Origin: Quillaja saponaria
Lineage: Eukaryota > Streptophyta > Magnoliopsida > Fabales > Quillajaceae
DNA: 64,000 nt
NCBI GenBank assembly: GCA_029379385.1
Contig: CM055606.1
Location: 1,612,001-1,676,000 of the forward strand
Direction of reading: 5' to 3'
Below, one piece after another: positions 1 through 13,261 of this stretch; within the stretch, counting starts at the first letter, position 1, and every line of letters starts with the position of its first letter. Under the pieces are notes generated by a model that was given only the letters and a program-made list of their open reading frames with translations, was not told the origin of the DNA and did not search any database. The translations under genes were made by a program, and so were the position numbers.

Positions 1-418
1 AATTTAATGAACATGGTGTAATTTATATACTTCTGGTATGTCATATAATCTAGCCGAACGATGAGTGTCCTGAAGATTAGAAAAGAACGATCTAAAGGAC
101 ATTGCTCAATTAATTTGTATAATATCAAACACATAATTTTAGTGTATATATATATATATATATATATATCAATTTTTAGTGTTTTATTAAAAAAAAAAAC
201 ACACACGCACACCTTGAAGTGGTGTGGGGTTTGGCAGACCCCTACTCGTTCATTAATATATATATAAAAAATAAAGTACAAGAGATCAGAAAACATGTTT
301 TCAATTTACAGTCAATTCAAAATTAAAGATAAACTAAATTGAAACATAAACTTGGAAGACTCTTCCCTTTATAGGGAATACTAATTAAAGCAACACTAAA
401 TAAAAACCTAAAAGAAAC
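1..418. other. AT-rich spacer with TA microsatellite
   Basis: No gene is supported here. There is a (TA)n run near 145-170 and a short A/CA-rich stretch near 188-212. The one open frame is built from these simple repeats. Confidence 0.6.
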
Positions 419-424
419 TTAATT

Positions 425-694
425 TTGTACATGCGAACTAGAACCTTGTGACTTATTAGGACATCTTTTTCGGTTATGCCCCTCGATAACACATATTCCG
501 CAACTTTGTTTCCTAGTATTTTCAATCCAATCCATCTCATTACGGATGCGTGTAGATTTTGGCCTACCTTTTTGTCTCAATTGGCTCACGTCAGGAAATA
601 CTCGAGGAGACCTAAATTCAGGCCATGAATCATCATGCATCAAAGGTGTGAATTGTGTCCTGTACACAATTGTTGATTTTCCAGTGTATACCAT
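425..694 (-). mobile_element. MULE (Mutator-like) transposase C-terminal fragment
   Basis: The minus strand encodes a fragment that reads like the C-terminal tail of plant MuDR/FAR1-type transposases. In order it has a DDSWPEF segment, a basic GRPKSTRIRNE linker and a zinc knuckle CGICVIEGHNRKRC, which fits the CX2CX4HX4C pattern. About 80 residues remain of a protein normally over 600 residues. The DDE catalytic domain is not present in the window and no terminal inverted repeat was recognised, so this is a dead scrap. It stops within about 70 bp of amidase pseudogene A, which it may have helped truncate. The family call rests on recognising the knuckle and linker by eye. Confidence 0.7.
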
Positions 695-763
695 TCCCCG
701 ACATACTGTGTGTAGATTTTCCAGTGATCTTTTACATTCCCGAGCAACACCTTTCCTGGCATA

Positions 764-1449
764 TCAAGGCAGTGATACTGCTACCAAAGAAACTTTCCAG
801 CGGCACCTCAAAACATTAAGGCAATAACATTTACTTCGCATCTGGTCCTAATTAAACCATTTTTATTCCAAAGTCACCATCTAGTCCTAATTAAAACGTT
901 TTTAAATTATCCTTGAATGCCTACCTAAAAGAGCTAATTGCCTCCCCTGTGAGATCTTTGGCAGATGTAATAGCATTCAACATGAATAACCCAGTATTGG
1001 TTAGTCCTCCCTATGCCTAGAAGACCCACTTCATATTCATACATGATTTCTTGGTTCTGTCCGTATATATCACTGACCCATTAATGGAATTGCAATTGCC
1101 GGAAAAGATTTAGTATGGCCAAGGCATCATGTTGCAAGCTCAAGCAACAAAGGGAATTGGAAAAGCAGAGAAGGTAGTGCTGGAAAATTTAGCAACATTG
1201 ACCAAAAATGGGTTTGTGAAGTTGATGACAAAGAATAAGCTAGATGCGTTGGTGACTCCTGTTGACATTACGGCTAGAATCCTTGCAATTGGGGGTTTCC
1301 CTGGAATAAGTGTCCCCGCAGGATATAGCAAAGATGGGCCATTTGGAGGATTAAAGGGTTCGGAGCCGAAGCTTATCGAGATCGCCTATGGCTTTGAGCA
1401 AGCCACTCAGATAAGAAAGCCTCCTCCATTCAAAAATTTGAAGCTTTGA
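764..1449 (+). pseudogene. Amidase pseudogene A (5'-truncated; exons 3-5 remnants)
   Basis: This is the 3' part of an amidase-signature gene matching intact copies D and E. It holds the end of exon 3 (about 764-820), half of exon 4 (about 904-999) and exon 5 (1102-1449). Exons 1 and 2, which carry the catalytic Lys and both Ser residues, are absent. Other defects are visible. The exon 3 donor is GC instead of GT, the 5' half of exon 4 is deleted, and the exon 5 acceptor reads CG instead of AG. There is an in-frame TAG at 1111-1113. A 12-bp in-frame deletion removes GICF from the otherwise conserved PFGICFGG motif. Intron 4 is nearly the same as in copy F, so A and F are sister copies. Confidence 0.9.
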
Positions 1450-4400
1450 TCAAGCTCAATTTTACTATTAATTGAGCTTCTAGCAATGAAATAAGAGCAT
1501 TTTTTTTTTTTTGGTAAAAAATAAGAGCATTTTTGTCACAATAAGAATATGAAATTGTCCAAATAATGTAATATGAATCATGTAGATCCTATCAGTGGGC
1601 CTTGAAAGTTGATGAGAGACAATAATCTTATTGATGAGTTTCTATTTTCTAAAACACCCTTATTTACTCTCTTTAACTTATTTTGTGTTACTAAATTTTG
1701 AAATTCATTATTTATGTTTCCTACATTTGACTTATATTAGGTTTTATAATTTTTTTTATTGGACTACTTTTCCTAAAGTGTTCAACGAATTTGATTTTAA
1801 TTAATCTTAAAAGTATAATATATATATTTTTAAAATTATTTTCTTTTTCCTCCTTACAATTTTCTCTCTCTACATTTTCTAGTAAATTATATTTTTAAAT
1901 TAAAAAGAAGTTTTTTTTTTTTTTATTAAAACAAAATATTCAGGTCTCTTTTTTTCTTAGAGTAACAAATGTTGTATATTAATAATTTTTAAAAAAAATA
2001 TTAGTTTTAAGTTTTTCTTGTTAAGATTGCATATTCTACTAATAAAATCAAATTGGCCAAAAAAATAATAACAAAATTAAATAATATTTAGTGAAGAGTT
2101 TTACATGATGAAGATTTCAGAGAGATACGACAGAAGAAACATATGTTTAAAGCGTTTATTAAAAGTAGTTAGTAAAAAATATATTGAAAAGCCTAAAAAG
2201 AGTCTGTTGTAGATAAAAGAATTAATAAAATGTGAATTTAAACATTTATGAATACAAAATAAATTAAATAGAGTAAATAATTTTAGAAAAAAAAATTTCA
2301 TATTAATTAATAGGCTTTGGTCCTAAAAAGAAAAACTCATGTTAACAGGTAAAAAAATATTGATAAGAATGAATTGTCTTCACTGAAATTATATATTATA
2401 AAACTAACAATTAAAAAGGTAACAAATTCTCCAAATAGATGAAAAACTAAACTAATTAGAAAGTTGGAAGGCAATAAATTTCATAATAAAAAGGTAATTT
2501 GAAAATGTATAAATTTGGTACATTGACTATAAATATTATTTTTAATTTAAATAATGTTGTATTCAAATATTTGATTTAAATTTCTGCCATGTATATTACA
2601 TGACACTTGTCATATATATAGACAAACGCACAGTTGCATAGATACATTTTATTTTAGAGGGCTAAATCATAATTATTATTTTTGGAGAAATTTGAGTAGG
2701 TAGGTTTCTATCTAATGGAACAGTTATTCAATGATTCGTTAATAATCATAAATTAATTATAACACAAAATACTTTTTTCAGGTAATATTAAATTATTTTT
2801 AAATGAATTATTATTTTTTAAATAATTTTTATAGATATTAATAATATTTATTTATCAAAATATATAATGAATCAAGCATTTCTAATAAAAATAGAATGTC
2901 AAACTTATTATACGAATAGTTACTTGAATTTTACATGGGTATTAAGAATAAATATAATTTGGATAACTATATAAACTTGATTATTAAAAATATGAACATA
3001 TAGATCCTTAAAAATAATAATAATTAAAATATCAAGAATATATAATACCGCGTCATTATATCTATTATAGATCAACATGAAATTATCCTATTCTTTTTTC
3101 TTATTTTTTTCAAGCAATTTCAACCTTGTAAAATCATTACAAAGCTTCTATTTTATAGAGGTCAAATGATTAAAAAAGAATATAACTTTGTAATAGTCAA
3201 AAAATAATTCAAAACCTTGTAGGGATAAAATTGATAGAAATATAATCTTTTAAAATTCAAAAATAAATTTCCCCAAAATAGAGTCACAATTAGAAAAGAT
3301 ATCAAATTTTAGAGGGAAAGTAAAACATTTAAAAGTTAAAATATAATTTATCAAAAATCTTTCAGAGGCTAAAATAATAAAATTAAAAACTAAAGATAAA
3401 TTGCACAAAATCTAGTATTTTCGCCATGGCACTGGCAACACATTAATAAAGAGTATTTATTTGTGTGGTGAGCCGCGAGTTTGTTCATCAACAACTAGTT
3501 TGTAAATACTTGTTAAGTGATTGATTCGAGATGATAAGAGCCGAGCTTAGTTCATTTTCTACGAGATAAGCTTGAGTTTTAACTTTGAACTGGTTAATAA
3601 TTAAGTCGAACTCAAACTTGTAAAACTTGGCTCGTAAAGTTAAGAGCTTGATTCTTTAATATAATGTGATATTTTTTTAATTTTTATTATATACATAAAA
3701 ATAATATATTGTAAATATGTGATTTCTTATTTATTTATTTGTACAAAGAATTTTTTTTAGGTAAATTATAATTCTAATTAACTTGAATAGGATATTATGT
3801 CATGTTTAGAAAATTGTGTTCTTATGTAAGCCAATTTAATTTGCTCACAAGTCTTAATCATCCGAGCTCGAGTCAAAGTTTCTGCTTACAGACTCTTTCC
3901 AAGTTTAGGTTCGCAAGCTTTAAATGAAAACACATCAAGCTTCTATATGCCTAAAAAATTAAAAGAGTCGAATCTGAATTGCCAAACCTCAACTCAAGCT
4001 AAACTTATTAACAACCCTACGGGTTACTAGTTTGTGTTGGCAGGAAAAAAAGAAAAAAAAAACACTTAATAATAAATATTGGAAAGTTACTCTACTTAAT
4101 TGAAAAGAAAATAAGCATAAAATTAATCAATATATAGTTGATTAAGTTGCCATATTGTTTTGCAAAAAGTAACAACTCTTCTCTTTTTGAAAATCAACCG
4201 TTTGTTTCACTATTTATCTAATACTTTTTTAACATTAATTACTAATTTATTTTTTAACTGAATGATGATTTATTTATTCTTGTTAAGATAGCAATAGTAA
4301 TATTACAAATTTACATTTAGCACATATATATATAGAAAATAAAGTCGGAGGAAATTCCTCAAGTACTTGTCATTTTATTTTGAAAGAGAAAAGCCCAATC

Positions 4401-5870
4401 TTTGTTGAAAGGCTATGACTTACGAGGACTTAGTGTTCTAACTTTTGTGGCATCTTTTGTTTTTATTTTATTTTAATTTTAAACACGAACGTCTCTGAAA
4501 GAGTGTAACCTTATGTGAAACGTAATTATTATAATCAAGAGCGACTTTTTAAGTAAAAAAAAAAAAAACATTTGGAAAATATTAATCTTCAACTATTTTT
4601 TTTATACTTATTTATTTATTTTACTGAATGGCTAATTATTCATTTGTTTTTGAGATAAAACTTCCCGTTGGGCATAAAAAAAAAAAAAAATGTTGGAGGG
4701 AATTAACTAGAGGAAATTTTGACATCATGAAAACTTGACTCTGAAAATAATACAAAATTAGAGAGTCATTAGGAGTAGGGTTGAAATGAGTTTAGGTAGA
4801 CAATGGTTCTATAAGATTGCTATGTTACAAGTTGATTAATGAACCCAAAATGACATGATTAGACTTATATTTTTGTTGATCTTAGCTATTTCTCTACTCG
4901 TGATCTATGTGTTTCTCACTCAAGTTTAGTTTTTATACTGCATTTGAAAATAGTAGGAAAATGGGTATTCTTCTTTGGTTTGAGCTTGTTGATACATGAG
5001 CATATCACCTTAGTTATACCTACACTCAAAAGAGTCATCCAAACCCTCATCCTGATGATAACTTCAAGTCTGTTAGCTATAAACTCAATAAGTCCTAAGT
5101 ACACTGGAATCTTCAAGAGATTTTTCGAATCAACCACCACATATTACCCATATAATCAATTCGAAATTTGAGTCAACTACCCTAAAGTCTAAACTTCAAT
5201 TCCATGAAGTACCTCTAATTATTTTGCATGATATTCTTGAACTGACTTTTTCAGAACCAGTTGAGGACGTTGCACATGAAATGGACATTGAAAATGAGTT
5301 TGACGAAGTTGATACGTTAGAGTTATAGCTGATAGTTGACATACAAGAGCCATAGCTGATCTTTGATATGTTGATACCAGAGTCAAAGCCGATTGTTGAC
5401 TTGTTAAAGTTAGAGCCTGAGCTTGTAGTTGATGTTGTACCTCCTCCACATGTTAGGCATGTCGATTTTGTCATCTGGCTGAAGTTTCAGGTTCTTGAGA
5501 TTCCCAACAAAGTTCTTGGGATGATGTTTGTTCTACTAGTTTTGAAGACCTTGTTACATGATTTTATTCCTGAGATTTACATTATCCCTCACTTTTGAAA
5601 CTCGAGAACAAGTTTTTTTTCAACCAAAGAGAACTCGAGAACAAGTTTTTTTCAACCAAAGAGAATGATGGGGAATATGTATATCCATAAGTTAGGATTC
5701 ATGGGAAAAATAATATGTATTATGAAATTTAATTTGTAATTATGCTAAATATATAATTAGGGGTAAAACAATAGTAGTCTAGTATTATTAGGATTTAAAT
5801 AAATAATTAAGACTTTACTTTCAATAGGGTTTTAATTACAATTAGGATTTTAGAGTGGAATTCTAATATA
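1450..5870. other. Long AT-rich intergenic DNA with decayed repeats
   Basis: No gene is supported. About 1450-1600 is the amidase A 3' tail. About 1640-2330 resembles the insertion at 19.16-20.14 kb, partly in inverted orientation. About 3460-4015 is rich in GAGCCGAGCT/GAGCTCGAG words and ends in a CCCTAC-type terminus, like decayed hAT-type elements. About 4760-4860 is shared with 53.87-53.99 kb. Open frames at 4.9-5.6 kb overlap on both strands and resemble nothing I know. Confidence 0.5.
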
Positions 5871-5875
5871 ATTAG

Positions 5876-6267
5876 TGATATTATAGAATTGTACCAATTC
5901 AATAATGTTATTATACGTGGCATGATTACGGTATAACAGACTAATTCAAACTGTAACTGCTATCATTAATTCCTATTAATATTATAATAGACACCATTAT
6001 CATTTATTATTATTATAACAGATGTCAATATCATCTATTATTATTGTAATAGACGTCATTATTACTGCAACAAATATAACTCTTATATAAAGGTGTTCAA
6101 AACCCCAAAACAAAAGGCAGGCTGTTCCTCTAACTCAATGACATATTTTCTGCTTATATTTTCTAATCATATTGATTTTGACCTCAAAATTTTCACTATA
6201 CAAAAAGACTAGCCCTTTGCAGGTCAGCCACATAAAAGACACCTTCTAGTCAAATCCAAACTTAACA
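5876..6267 (+). repeat. 5' LTR of a short LTR retrotransposon
   Basis: This 392-bp repeat starts TGATATTA and ends TTAACA, giving TG..CA termini. It matches 11056-11396 along its whole length. The five bases before it are ATTAG, and the same five bases follow the right-hand copy. It is followed by TTGGTGCCGTCCCC, which looks like a primer-binding site. Confidence 0.75.
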
Positions 6268-6285
6268 TTGGTGCCGTCCCCATAT
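6268..6285 (+). other. Primer-binding-site-like sequence
   Basis: TTGGTGCCGTCCCC lies directly after the 5' LTR, where a tRNA primer site is expected. I did not assign the tRNA. Confidence 0.45.
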
Positions 6286-8536
6286 AATTTAGGTTTTCCG
6301 ATTTCACAAATTCTACACAAGCATATCGGCTCAGTCCTTCTGTTAAAACGCTGGCAACTTATGTTCTCAGAATTTTCTCATCCATTCCGGAGCTGTACCA
6401 ACAATATAGAGCCACTGCCACTACCATCCGTACTCTGCCGGAATCAAGGCTGTTAACCAAGAGCAATTGCACTGCCATCGGAGTTCCAGCGTTCCTTCAT
6501 ACTCGACAAGATAGTATCCTTGCCAGATCTGTTTATTCAGGTGCGCAAAATAGTAAATAATGAAAACAAAAACGAATGGCTTTTATAACTGTTAAGTACT
6601 TGGATTCAATAAGTGCTACTGAGCACAATTATAAACAAATAACTTAAATAATTGCCGTTTCTTATAGTACTTTATTATTGTGTAAAGGCAATAGTAATAA
6701 TGGTGACATTAAATTTGAGTGGGTCTGTGTCATGGTTGAATCTTCTTCCTTTACTTCTAGCCTTTTAGGAGTCGAGAATGGACTTGGAGGAGTCCATATA
6801 AAATTATAAATAATTGACACTTACATGCTTTAGTTATTTATTGAGCCTTTCTTATAGTATGATTTATCTCCTTAAGAGTTACATGTCAGGCTGGACATTG
6901 TGTTTGTTTGCACTCTAATTTTCATGCTCAAATGATTTACATGTATATGTACTTCTCGCAAAATCAATGTTTAAAAAGTGACTTATGCATATCAGCCACA
7001 CCAGTTTAGGCTTATATTTTGAGCACAATTACTGCATGTATCTTGGTTTGAATGACTTATTAACAATGTTAGATAACTTTACATGCTTGCCTATCTACTA
7101 CACTATTTATAATTGTTGGATGATTTATTCGGACTATCATGCTTTCACAAATCTATGTATGAATAGAACAAGTTCCTACCATTGCATTTGATCAGTGTTA
7201 TGATATTTTCATTGGTTATTTCCAATTTTAAGTCAACTATTGACGAAACAGCACAAGCAATGGATATGGCCAAATAGCCCAAGGAACGCAAGGCTCAAAG
7301 CTCTCAATGATATGGCTTTGCATGAGCCAATTTTCACCAAACACAATCCCAAAATTGACATGACAGAAAGACTGCAAAAAAGCATCTCTTCCCAAGATGG
7401 CATTTCAAGAAAGGAACTGTGAAGCTGGGTCTTGAATTCCTCCAAAACCCAAGGATGAAATAATATTTTCATCATCGGCCTGAGTCTTATTAACAGACTC
7501 GTATGACATATCCGGCCCAAATCCAGCTCCAAAACAAACCAAGTTTGCAAAATTATCGTCAGTCCCTTAACCTTTAATTATTTATGTGAATGACCAAATT
7601 CTTTAATATTTATATAATTGGTGCAAAAATTTTAAAAATTTACAAATTAGGCCCAAATTATTATATATTTTAATGTTCGACCCACATCTTTTCATAATTA
7701 CATAATTGGCCCCAAGTTCATAATAATACTTATGAATAATTGCACATATACCTCAAACTTTTATATTATCATATAAATGACCTAAATAATTCTAGAAAAT
7801 TGCTTAAGACATTTGGATTCTATGTTTTCATGACTTAATTAACTTTTAGAATTTTACGAATATGTTAGATTTTATAATTATATATGAGCAAAGTTTATGC
7901 AAGAATCCTTATTAAAGAAATAAGTGGAAATCATTTATGATTATTTGGATAATATGTCATTTTTATATAAATTTACAACCTTACAATAGTCTTTCAAAAT
8001 TGATTTTTTTTAACAAATAATATTTATATATTTGTGATAAATGGTGTTTGGAGGATGGTTTGATGATTTGGAGTTTGTATGATTGCTACGAATTAATTTT
8101 TGGTTGTGATGGCTGTAAAAAAAAATAACTTCTTTATTTCAAACTAAAGTCAACTGACGACTTTCATACTTATTATTAAGTGCTTGATAAATGTTTCAAG
8201 CGATATAGCATACAACTTAGTATAGAAAAATAAAAAATTTGAATGTCAAGTAACAACTGTAAGAGGAAAATAGTCCTCTCCTATATCGCAAGCTACCTAC
8301 AACTCAAGAACAAATGGTCAACATCTCGTGAATGATAAACCACGAGTTTGTACAATTTTTATTATTTATTATTTTCAGCAAGATATTCTCACATATATGG
8401 ATTTAATTAATTTCCTGTTGAGCTCGCTTTTCAACCTCAATTATAAGTATATTGCAAGAAAATCTTCGAGCAAGAAGTCAGCAAATGAAGATAAGATCAT
8501 CACTTTTAAACATGGAAGAAGAGGCTATCACCCGTT

Positions 8537-10230
8537 TGTAGTAGTATGCCCTAAACACAATGAAAGAATGTTGTGGCATATGTTTATGTACAATCTTATT
8601 CATATTATAATAAATATAAGTGGCAAACATTATCATGTATAAGAGTTATTTAATTAACCATAATGAGCCCAACGAAATTAAAGTAATGGAAATAAGCATC
8701 ATGATGAGATCATGCTATGGATGTATTTCCTTTAAGCCTAATTTCTTAAATGATTCTAATCTAGGATCCACTAAGTAGGGCATGAGTGAATTCGAATAGA
8801 TTAGTACATACTAGTTGGCTCAAGAGTTAGGGTGGATGATGTCATAGTCACTTGTGTATGAGACACTAAGACATATATGTAGATGCTCATTAGAGAATGA
8901 GTTCACTGAACTGACTCAACTGAGAACACCTATATGGAGTTTCTCTACATGTCAATAGGTGGTTCTTATGTTACAGTTGTGCAAATAGTCCTTTGACTTG
9001 AGACATCATAGTTATCTTGTATGTACGTCATTATACTTTGATACTATTTCTGATTCTATTAATGAGTCATCTAAGAAGTAGTAATTGGGTATAATCACTT
9101 GCATATGGAGGTATGTGAATGTGCAATAAAGGATCTATCACTCTTAGTAGAAAAGAAAGAATGTCCTATATGGTCTATAAAAGATTTAACTTAAAGTCTA
9201 TGGCCATAGAAAGGTGGACATTAGAATATGAGTTTCTAATTTTCTAATCTTAAGATTAGGCACATATGATTAAATTTAGGGTTTGACATTATTTCCATAC
9301 CCAAATAGATTTAATCGGGACATTGCATGATAGAAGGGTTGAATTGCATGGTAACTGTTAACATAAAGGTTCACAGCATAATTCATACATTATGGTAGTC
9401 ATCATGTGCTGCTAGCACCAATTCTTGACTTGTAGGAAAACCCTGCTAATTAATTAATTAACTAATTAAAGGGTGAATTAAAACGAGTTTAATTTAAATA
9501 ATTAAAATGAGTTATAATTTAATTGGGACAGCGGTCAAGTAGTTAATAAATATGTACAAAGTTACAGCCTACTGCCAATCAATCGTTTAAACCTAAAGGG
9601 TCACACAAAATGACGATATTCAACTAAGGAGAGTTTTTGGGGCCAATCATGTAATTATTATAGTTTGTTAAACATTAGATTTAATTGATTCAATCTAATG
9701 TTAGATAATCTAAATGTGTTAGGATTGTCCCCAATATAAAGTAGGTGGCTAGTCTTTATAAAAGATAAGACTTAACAAAAACTAAAGAAAAAAAAAGAAG
9801 AGGAAAAATAATTGTACAGTATTGTACAGAGAGCCAAAAATCCATCTGATGGATTTTAGGGCCTCATGAGAGTTTCCACAATTACAAGAGAGATTCAGAA
9901 ACTTGTGCTAGCACACAAGGAATCCTTTGATAACCCCTTTCATCTTCAAGCATGAAGATCCTTAGTTGGATTCGTTCGTGTGGATACACTTAGAGACGGG
10001 ACACATGTGTCGTTGCTGTGTTCTTGATGAATCAACGAAGGAGTGAACGCCGATCAAGAATACGACAAAAGAATTAAAAGTCTCGAATGTACACAGTTCT
10101 TTACTTGTTTAATTGTTAAACTATAATTAGGATCTTTCATATAATCATAAGGTGATTTCGGGTTAAAGGAATCAAAATTTTTAAATTCTGCAGCGCATAT
10201 GATTGCCATATTTTACACTGATTCCTAGCA
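8537..10230 (+). mobile_element. Solo LTR (about 1.69 kb), nested
   Basis: This block matches 33827-35539 over its full length. It starts TG and ends CTAGCA, while the cleaner copy has TGTTAG..CTAACA. It is flanked by CCGTT (8532-8536) and CCGCT (10231-10235), a 5-bp target duplication with one mismatch. No internal retrotransposon domain is attached, so recombination between two LTRs probably left one. The superfamily is not certain; the termini would suit Ty1/copia. Confidence 0.75.
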
Positions 10231-11055
10231 CCGCTGTTATAACAGCTCAAAAGAGTTCATACACAGTTTTTTAGCTAATGATAGTCCTTGGGAGGAGTGG
10301 CATCCAATATATCTCCTCGCGACTATAAAGGTTTAGACAAAATAACCTGATCCTGAGAGGAGGGAATTAGCAGTTTTTCAGCTCTCCCAGCTTTTTAGCA
10401 GGACCATTCGGATACCTAAATCACTAAAGGTACTAGATTTTTACCTGACTTGGGGAGAGAGCTTGATAAAATGATACATTGCTAGAACGCCTATAGTCAC
10501 ACTAAGGGTTGGCAGCACAGACTAAAAAGCCTGTACTTAGGCAAAACACCCACACTGATCAAGTGGCTACGGAGCCAAAACAAAATCAATAAGCTTGGAT
10601 TTTCACCTAGAATGCTACAATATCATCAAATAATCTTGGATTATCACCCATATGGCTCAAAGCAAGGTATGCTATTTATTTCAGTATAGCTCAAATACTA
10701 CTGCATATTAGTACCCTTATTAAAAAATCAGCATAAACTGTTATCATAGCAAGCTCGAGCTTCTCAGCTCGCGCTGAAAAATGTAAGAGCAATAAGTTGG
10801 AGTAGTTATAAAGTGGAGTGAAGTGAGGTGAGTTATAAGGTGGATTATAGCATGTATTATATAGCGTCAACATCAATGATAAAAATTTAAAATAGTGATA
10901 AAAATATCATACTAACAGAGTATCATATCAGTGATAGCACAAAAAAAATTTAGCACAAAAATTGTACCACGCAAACGGGAGAATACAACATAGTTATATG
11001 GTCCACAACATTTAGGTCAAGTCTTTTTGCTCCCTAAACTCTCTTTTGGGACTAG

Positions 11056-11396
11056 TGATATTACAAGATTGTACCAATCCAATAATGCTATTACTCGTGA
11101 CATGGTTAAGGTGGACTAATCCAAACTGTAATTGTCATTATTAATTCCTATTAATATTATAACAGACTCCATAGTCGTCCATTATTATTGTAATGGATGC
11201 CATTATTATTGCAATAGACATAACTTTTATATAAAGAAGCACAAAATCCTAAAAGAAGACAGGTTGTTCCTCCAAACTTGTACTCTTTACAACATTTTAG
11301 CTTATATTATCCGACCATATTAATTTTGCCATCAGAGTTTTCACAGGTGTCAGTTATGTGTATGACACATCTGCCTAGTCAAATCTAGACTTAATA
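11056..11396 (+). repeat. 3' LTR of the short LTR retrotransposon
   Basis: This is the right-hand LTR of the 5.88-11.40 kb element. It starts TGATATTA and ends TTAATA, where the final CA has become TA. ATTAG follows directly. It is shorter than the left LTR through small deletions. Confidence 0.72.
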
Positions 11397-11401
11397 ATTA
11401 G

Positions 11402-13204
11402 AATTCTTATGGCTCGCTTATATAAAGGCTTTATGTACTCTTTTATTTATTTTTTGATGTATTGAATATTAAGATATTATTAATTTTTTTAGGAGTAGTT
11501 GTAGAATAGAATTGATTCCATTTTAATTCCTAAAATCCTCAATCAAGTATACCGTGCATGAATACCAATTATGGAGAAAAAAAATAAAAAAATTTCTTGT
11601 TCCCTAAAGTTTAGAGATTATAAAATTACTTTGAGGGTCAAGAAACTCGCGCTTAATTAATATTCGATGTTTTAATTTCTAAAGGCAAGAGATTATAAAA
11701 TTACTTTAAGGGCCAAGAAAACACACACTTAATTAATAATGAGATATTTTAATTAATTATTAGATGATAATGGGGAGGACAACGAAGATGAAGAAGATAA
11801 GCAAAAATGTGTGACATACTCTGCACGTGTTCATATCTTTTCTCTACATGTAAGGTAAATTAAAATACAAGATATCGACTTAAGAAATTTGAATATCAAG
11901 CCTTTACAACTCAACCATTCCAAAAGCTTAAAATAGTAGCACGAGGAATTACAAAAACTATATTGTGAGTATGTGACATGTTAAAGATTTTTTTTTTTTA
12001 AATTGATTTTTAATTTAGTTAATTTATGTTGAATAATTTCTATTTTGTTAATTTAGAAAATAATATATAGAATACTTTTATAATAATCTAAATGCTTGAT
12101 TTCTAACATTAAAAACAAATCCATTAATAAAAAATTTGAACCTTTAGAACAAGCTTCATTGTTGTATTAATTGAGACTTCTAGCAATGAAATATATAAAA
12201 GCATTAACGTTGTCAAAATTAAGGAAAAGAAATTGATCAACAATGTAAAAGGAATAATTTTGACTCACATAAATTAGTCAGTGAGATTGATGAACATGTC
12301 AAGTGCCATTGATGAAACAACTACAAGGGACTAAATTTTCTATTTCTTAGAATCTGTTCCAACTTCTCATTTCTTAAAAGTATCAAAGTTGAATGAACTT
12401 GTTTATTGGCCACCTCACCTTTTTGTCTTATATGCATAATTGTGGTCATGCGCTTTAGCAAGAATGAAGGGTTAAGTTAGATACCCATTAACAAGTTTTT
12501 TGTTTATTTGAATTATTATAATTTGGTAGGCAGAGTAGGTTAGAGTAACTCGTCATGTATTATTTGTCTTCCCAAACAAGTAATTACCAAGAAATCAGTG
12601 TCACACTACAAAAGATGGACTTTCAGACTTAAAAATTAAAAGTTAATAAAAGATCATTGAACTTTTTGCCATGTTCTAACAAACCGTACCAGTAAAGTCA
12701 TATATTAATGCTGTACCAAAAAAAAAAAGGTCATATATTAATGTAGTATTGAAGTTTGATTAACAAAATGTCCATACCTGTAAAGTCATACACATATTAA
12801 TGTAGTATTGAAGTTTGATTAACAAAATGTACAAACCTGTAAAGTTATATATTAAAGTAGTATTTAAGTTTGATTAACAAAATGTCCGTACCTTTAAACT
12901 CATATATTGTAGCATTTAAATTTGACTAACAAAACGTGAAAAAGAAGCTGGTGCAAGTGCAGGTGCAAAGGGACCAGATGCATAATTGGTGGCTTCAGGT
13001 TATGTATGTTAGAATTTGCTTGTAGAAAAAAGTTTTAGTCAATTGTTTCTATTTGAAAATTAGATAGGAGTTTTTGCTTTACTCTCAAGTTTCTTCCCTT
13101 CAGACAGTTGGAGATAAATAATTGTGGTAGTAGCAGGCACCCAGCATAGGTAACTTTAGGTACAAGTATTTATGTTATAATAAATGACATCTTTTTCAGT
13201 GAGC
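11402..13204. other. Block B upstream DNA with amidase-derived tail
   Basis: No gene is supported. 11.81-11.96 kb is a repeat also found near 33.04-33.24 and 39.95-40.15 kb. 12.12-12.48 kb is an orphan amidase 3' tail. About 12.66-12.95 kb holds several tandem copies of a roughly 60-bp unit beginning TGTAAAGTCATATATTAA. Confidence 0.55.
12120..12480 (+). repeat. Orphan amidase 3' tail
   Basis: The words TTTAGAACAAGCTTCATTG and GAGACTTCTAGCAATGAAAT match the DNA after the stop codons of amidases A, C, D and E. No amidase exon precedes it. Confidence 0.65.
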
Positions 13205-13211
13205 CATAAAA
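13205..13211 (+). promoter_or_regulatory. Degenerate TATA box of amidase B
   Basis: CATAAAA stands where copies C, D and E have TATAAAA, about 57 bp before the ATG. Confidence 0.5.
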
Positions 13212-13261
13212 CAATATGCACACCATATGTTTATGAATGTATCTGAACAATAATTGTAATC

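Larger units (their letters stand above)
5871..11401 (+). mobile_element. Non-autonomous LTR retrotransposon with nested solo LTR
   Basis: Two similar LTRs (392 and 341 bp) bound this element and a 5-bp ATTAG target-site duplication flanks it (5871-5875 and 11397-11401). A primer-binding-site-like sequence follows the left LTR at 6268, so the element reads plus. Once the nested 1.7-kb solo LTR at 8537-10230 is removed, the internal region is only about 3.1 kb. It has no recognisable gag, protease, RT, RNase H or integrase. It therefore fits a non-autonomous element that would need proteins from elsewhere, or a heavily deleted autonomous one. No clear polypurine tract is visible next to the right LTR. 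Open frames inside it (for example 7233-7550 on either strand) were not recognised. Confidence 0.7.

Noticed and set aside
419..694. Intact zinc-knuckle host gene
   Set aside because: The fragment fits only the tail of a MULE transposase, starts without a gene context and is truncated beside amidase A.
5196..5598. Overlapping open frames on both strands near 5.2-5.6 kb
   Set aside because: The frames are repetitive (Ser/Thr-rich or Val/Pro-rich), lie opposite each other and have no recognisable motif or promoter.
7233..7550. 105-codon minus-strand open frame
   Set aside because: It is inside the non-autonomous LTR element, is not similar to any retrotransposon domain I know, and has an opposing open frame.
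8328..8642. 104-codon open frame with a Lys-rich centre
   Set aside because: It crosses the left boundary of the nested solo LTR at 8537, so it cannot be an ancestral gene.
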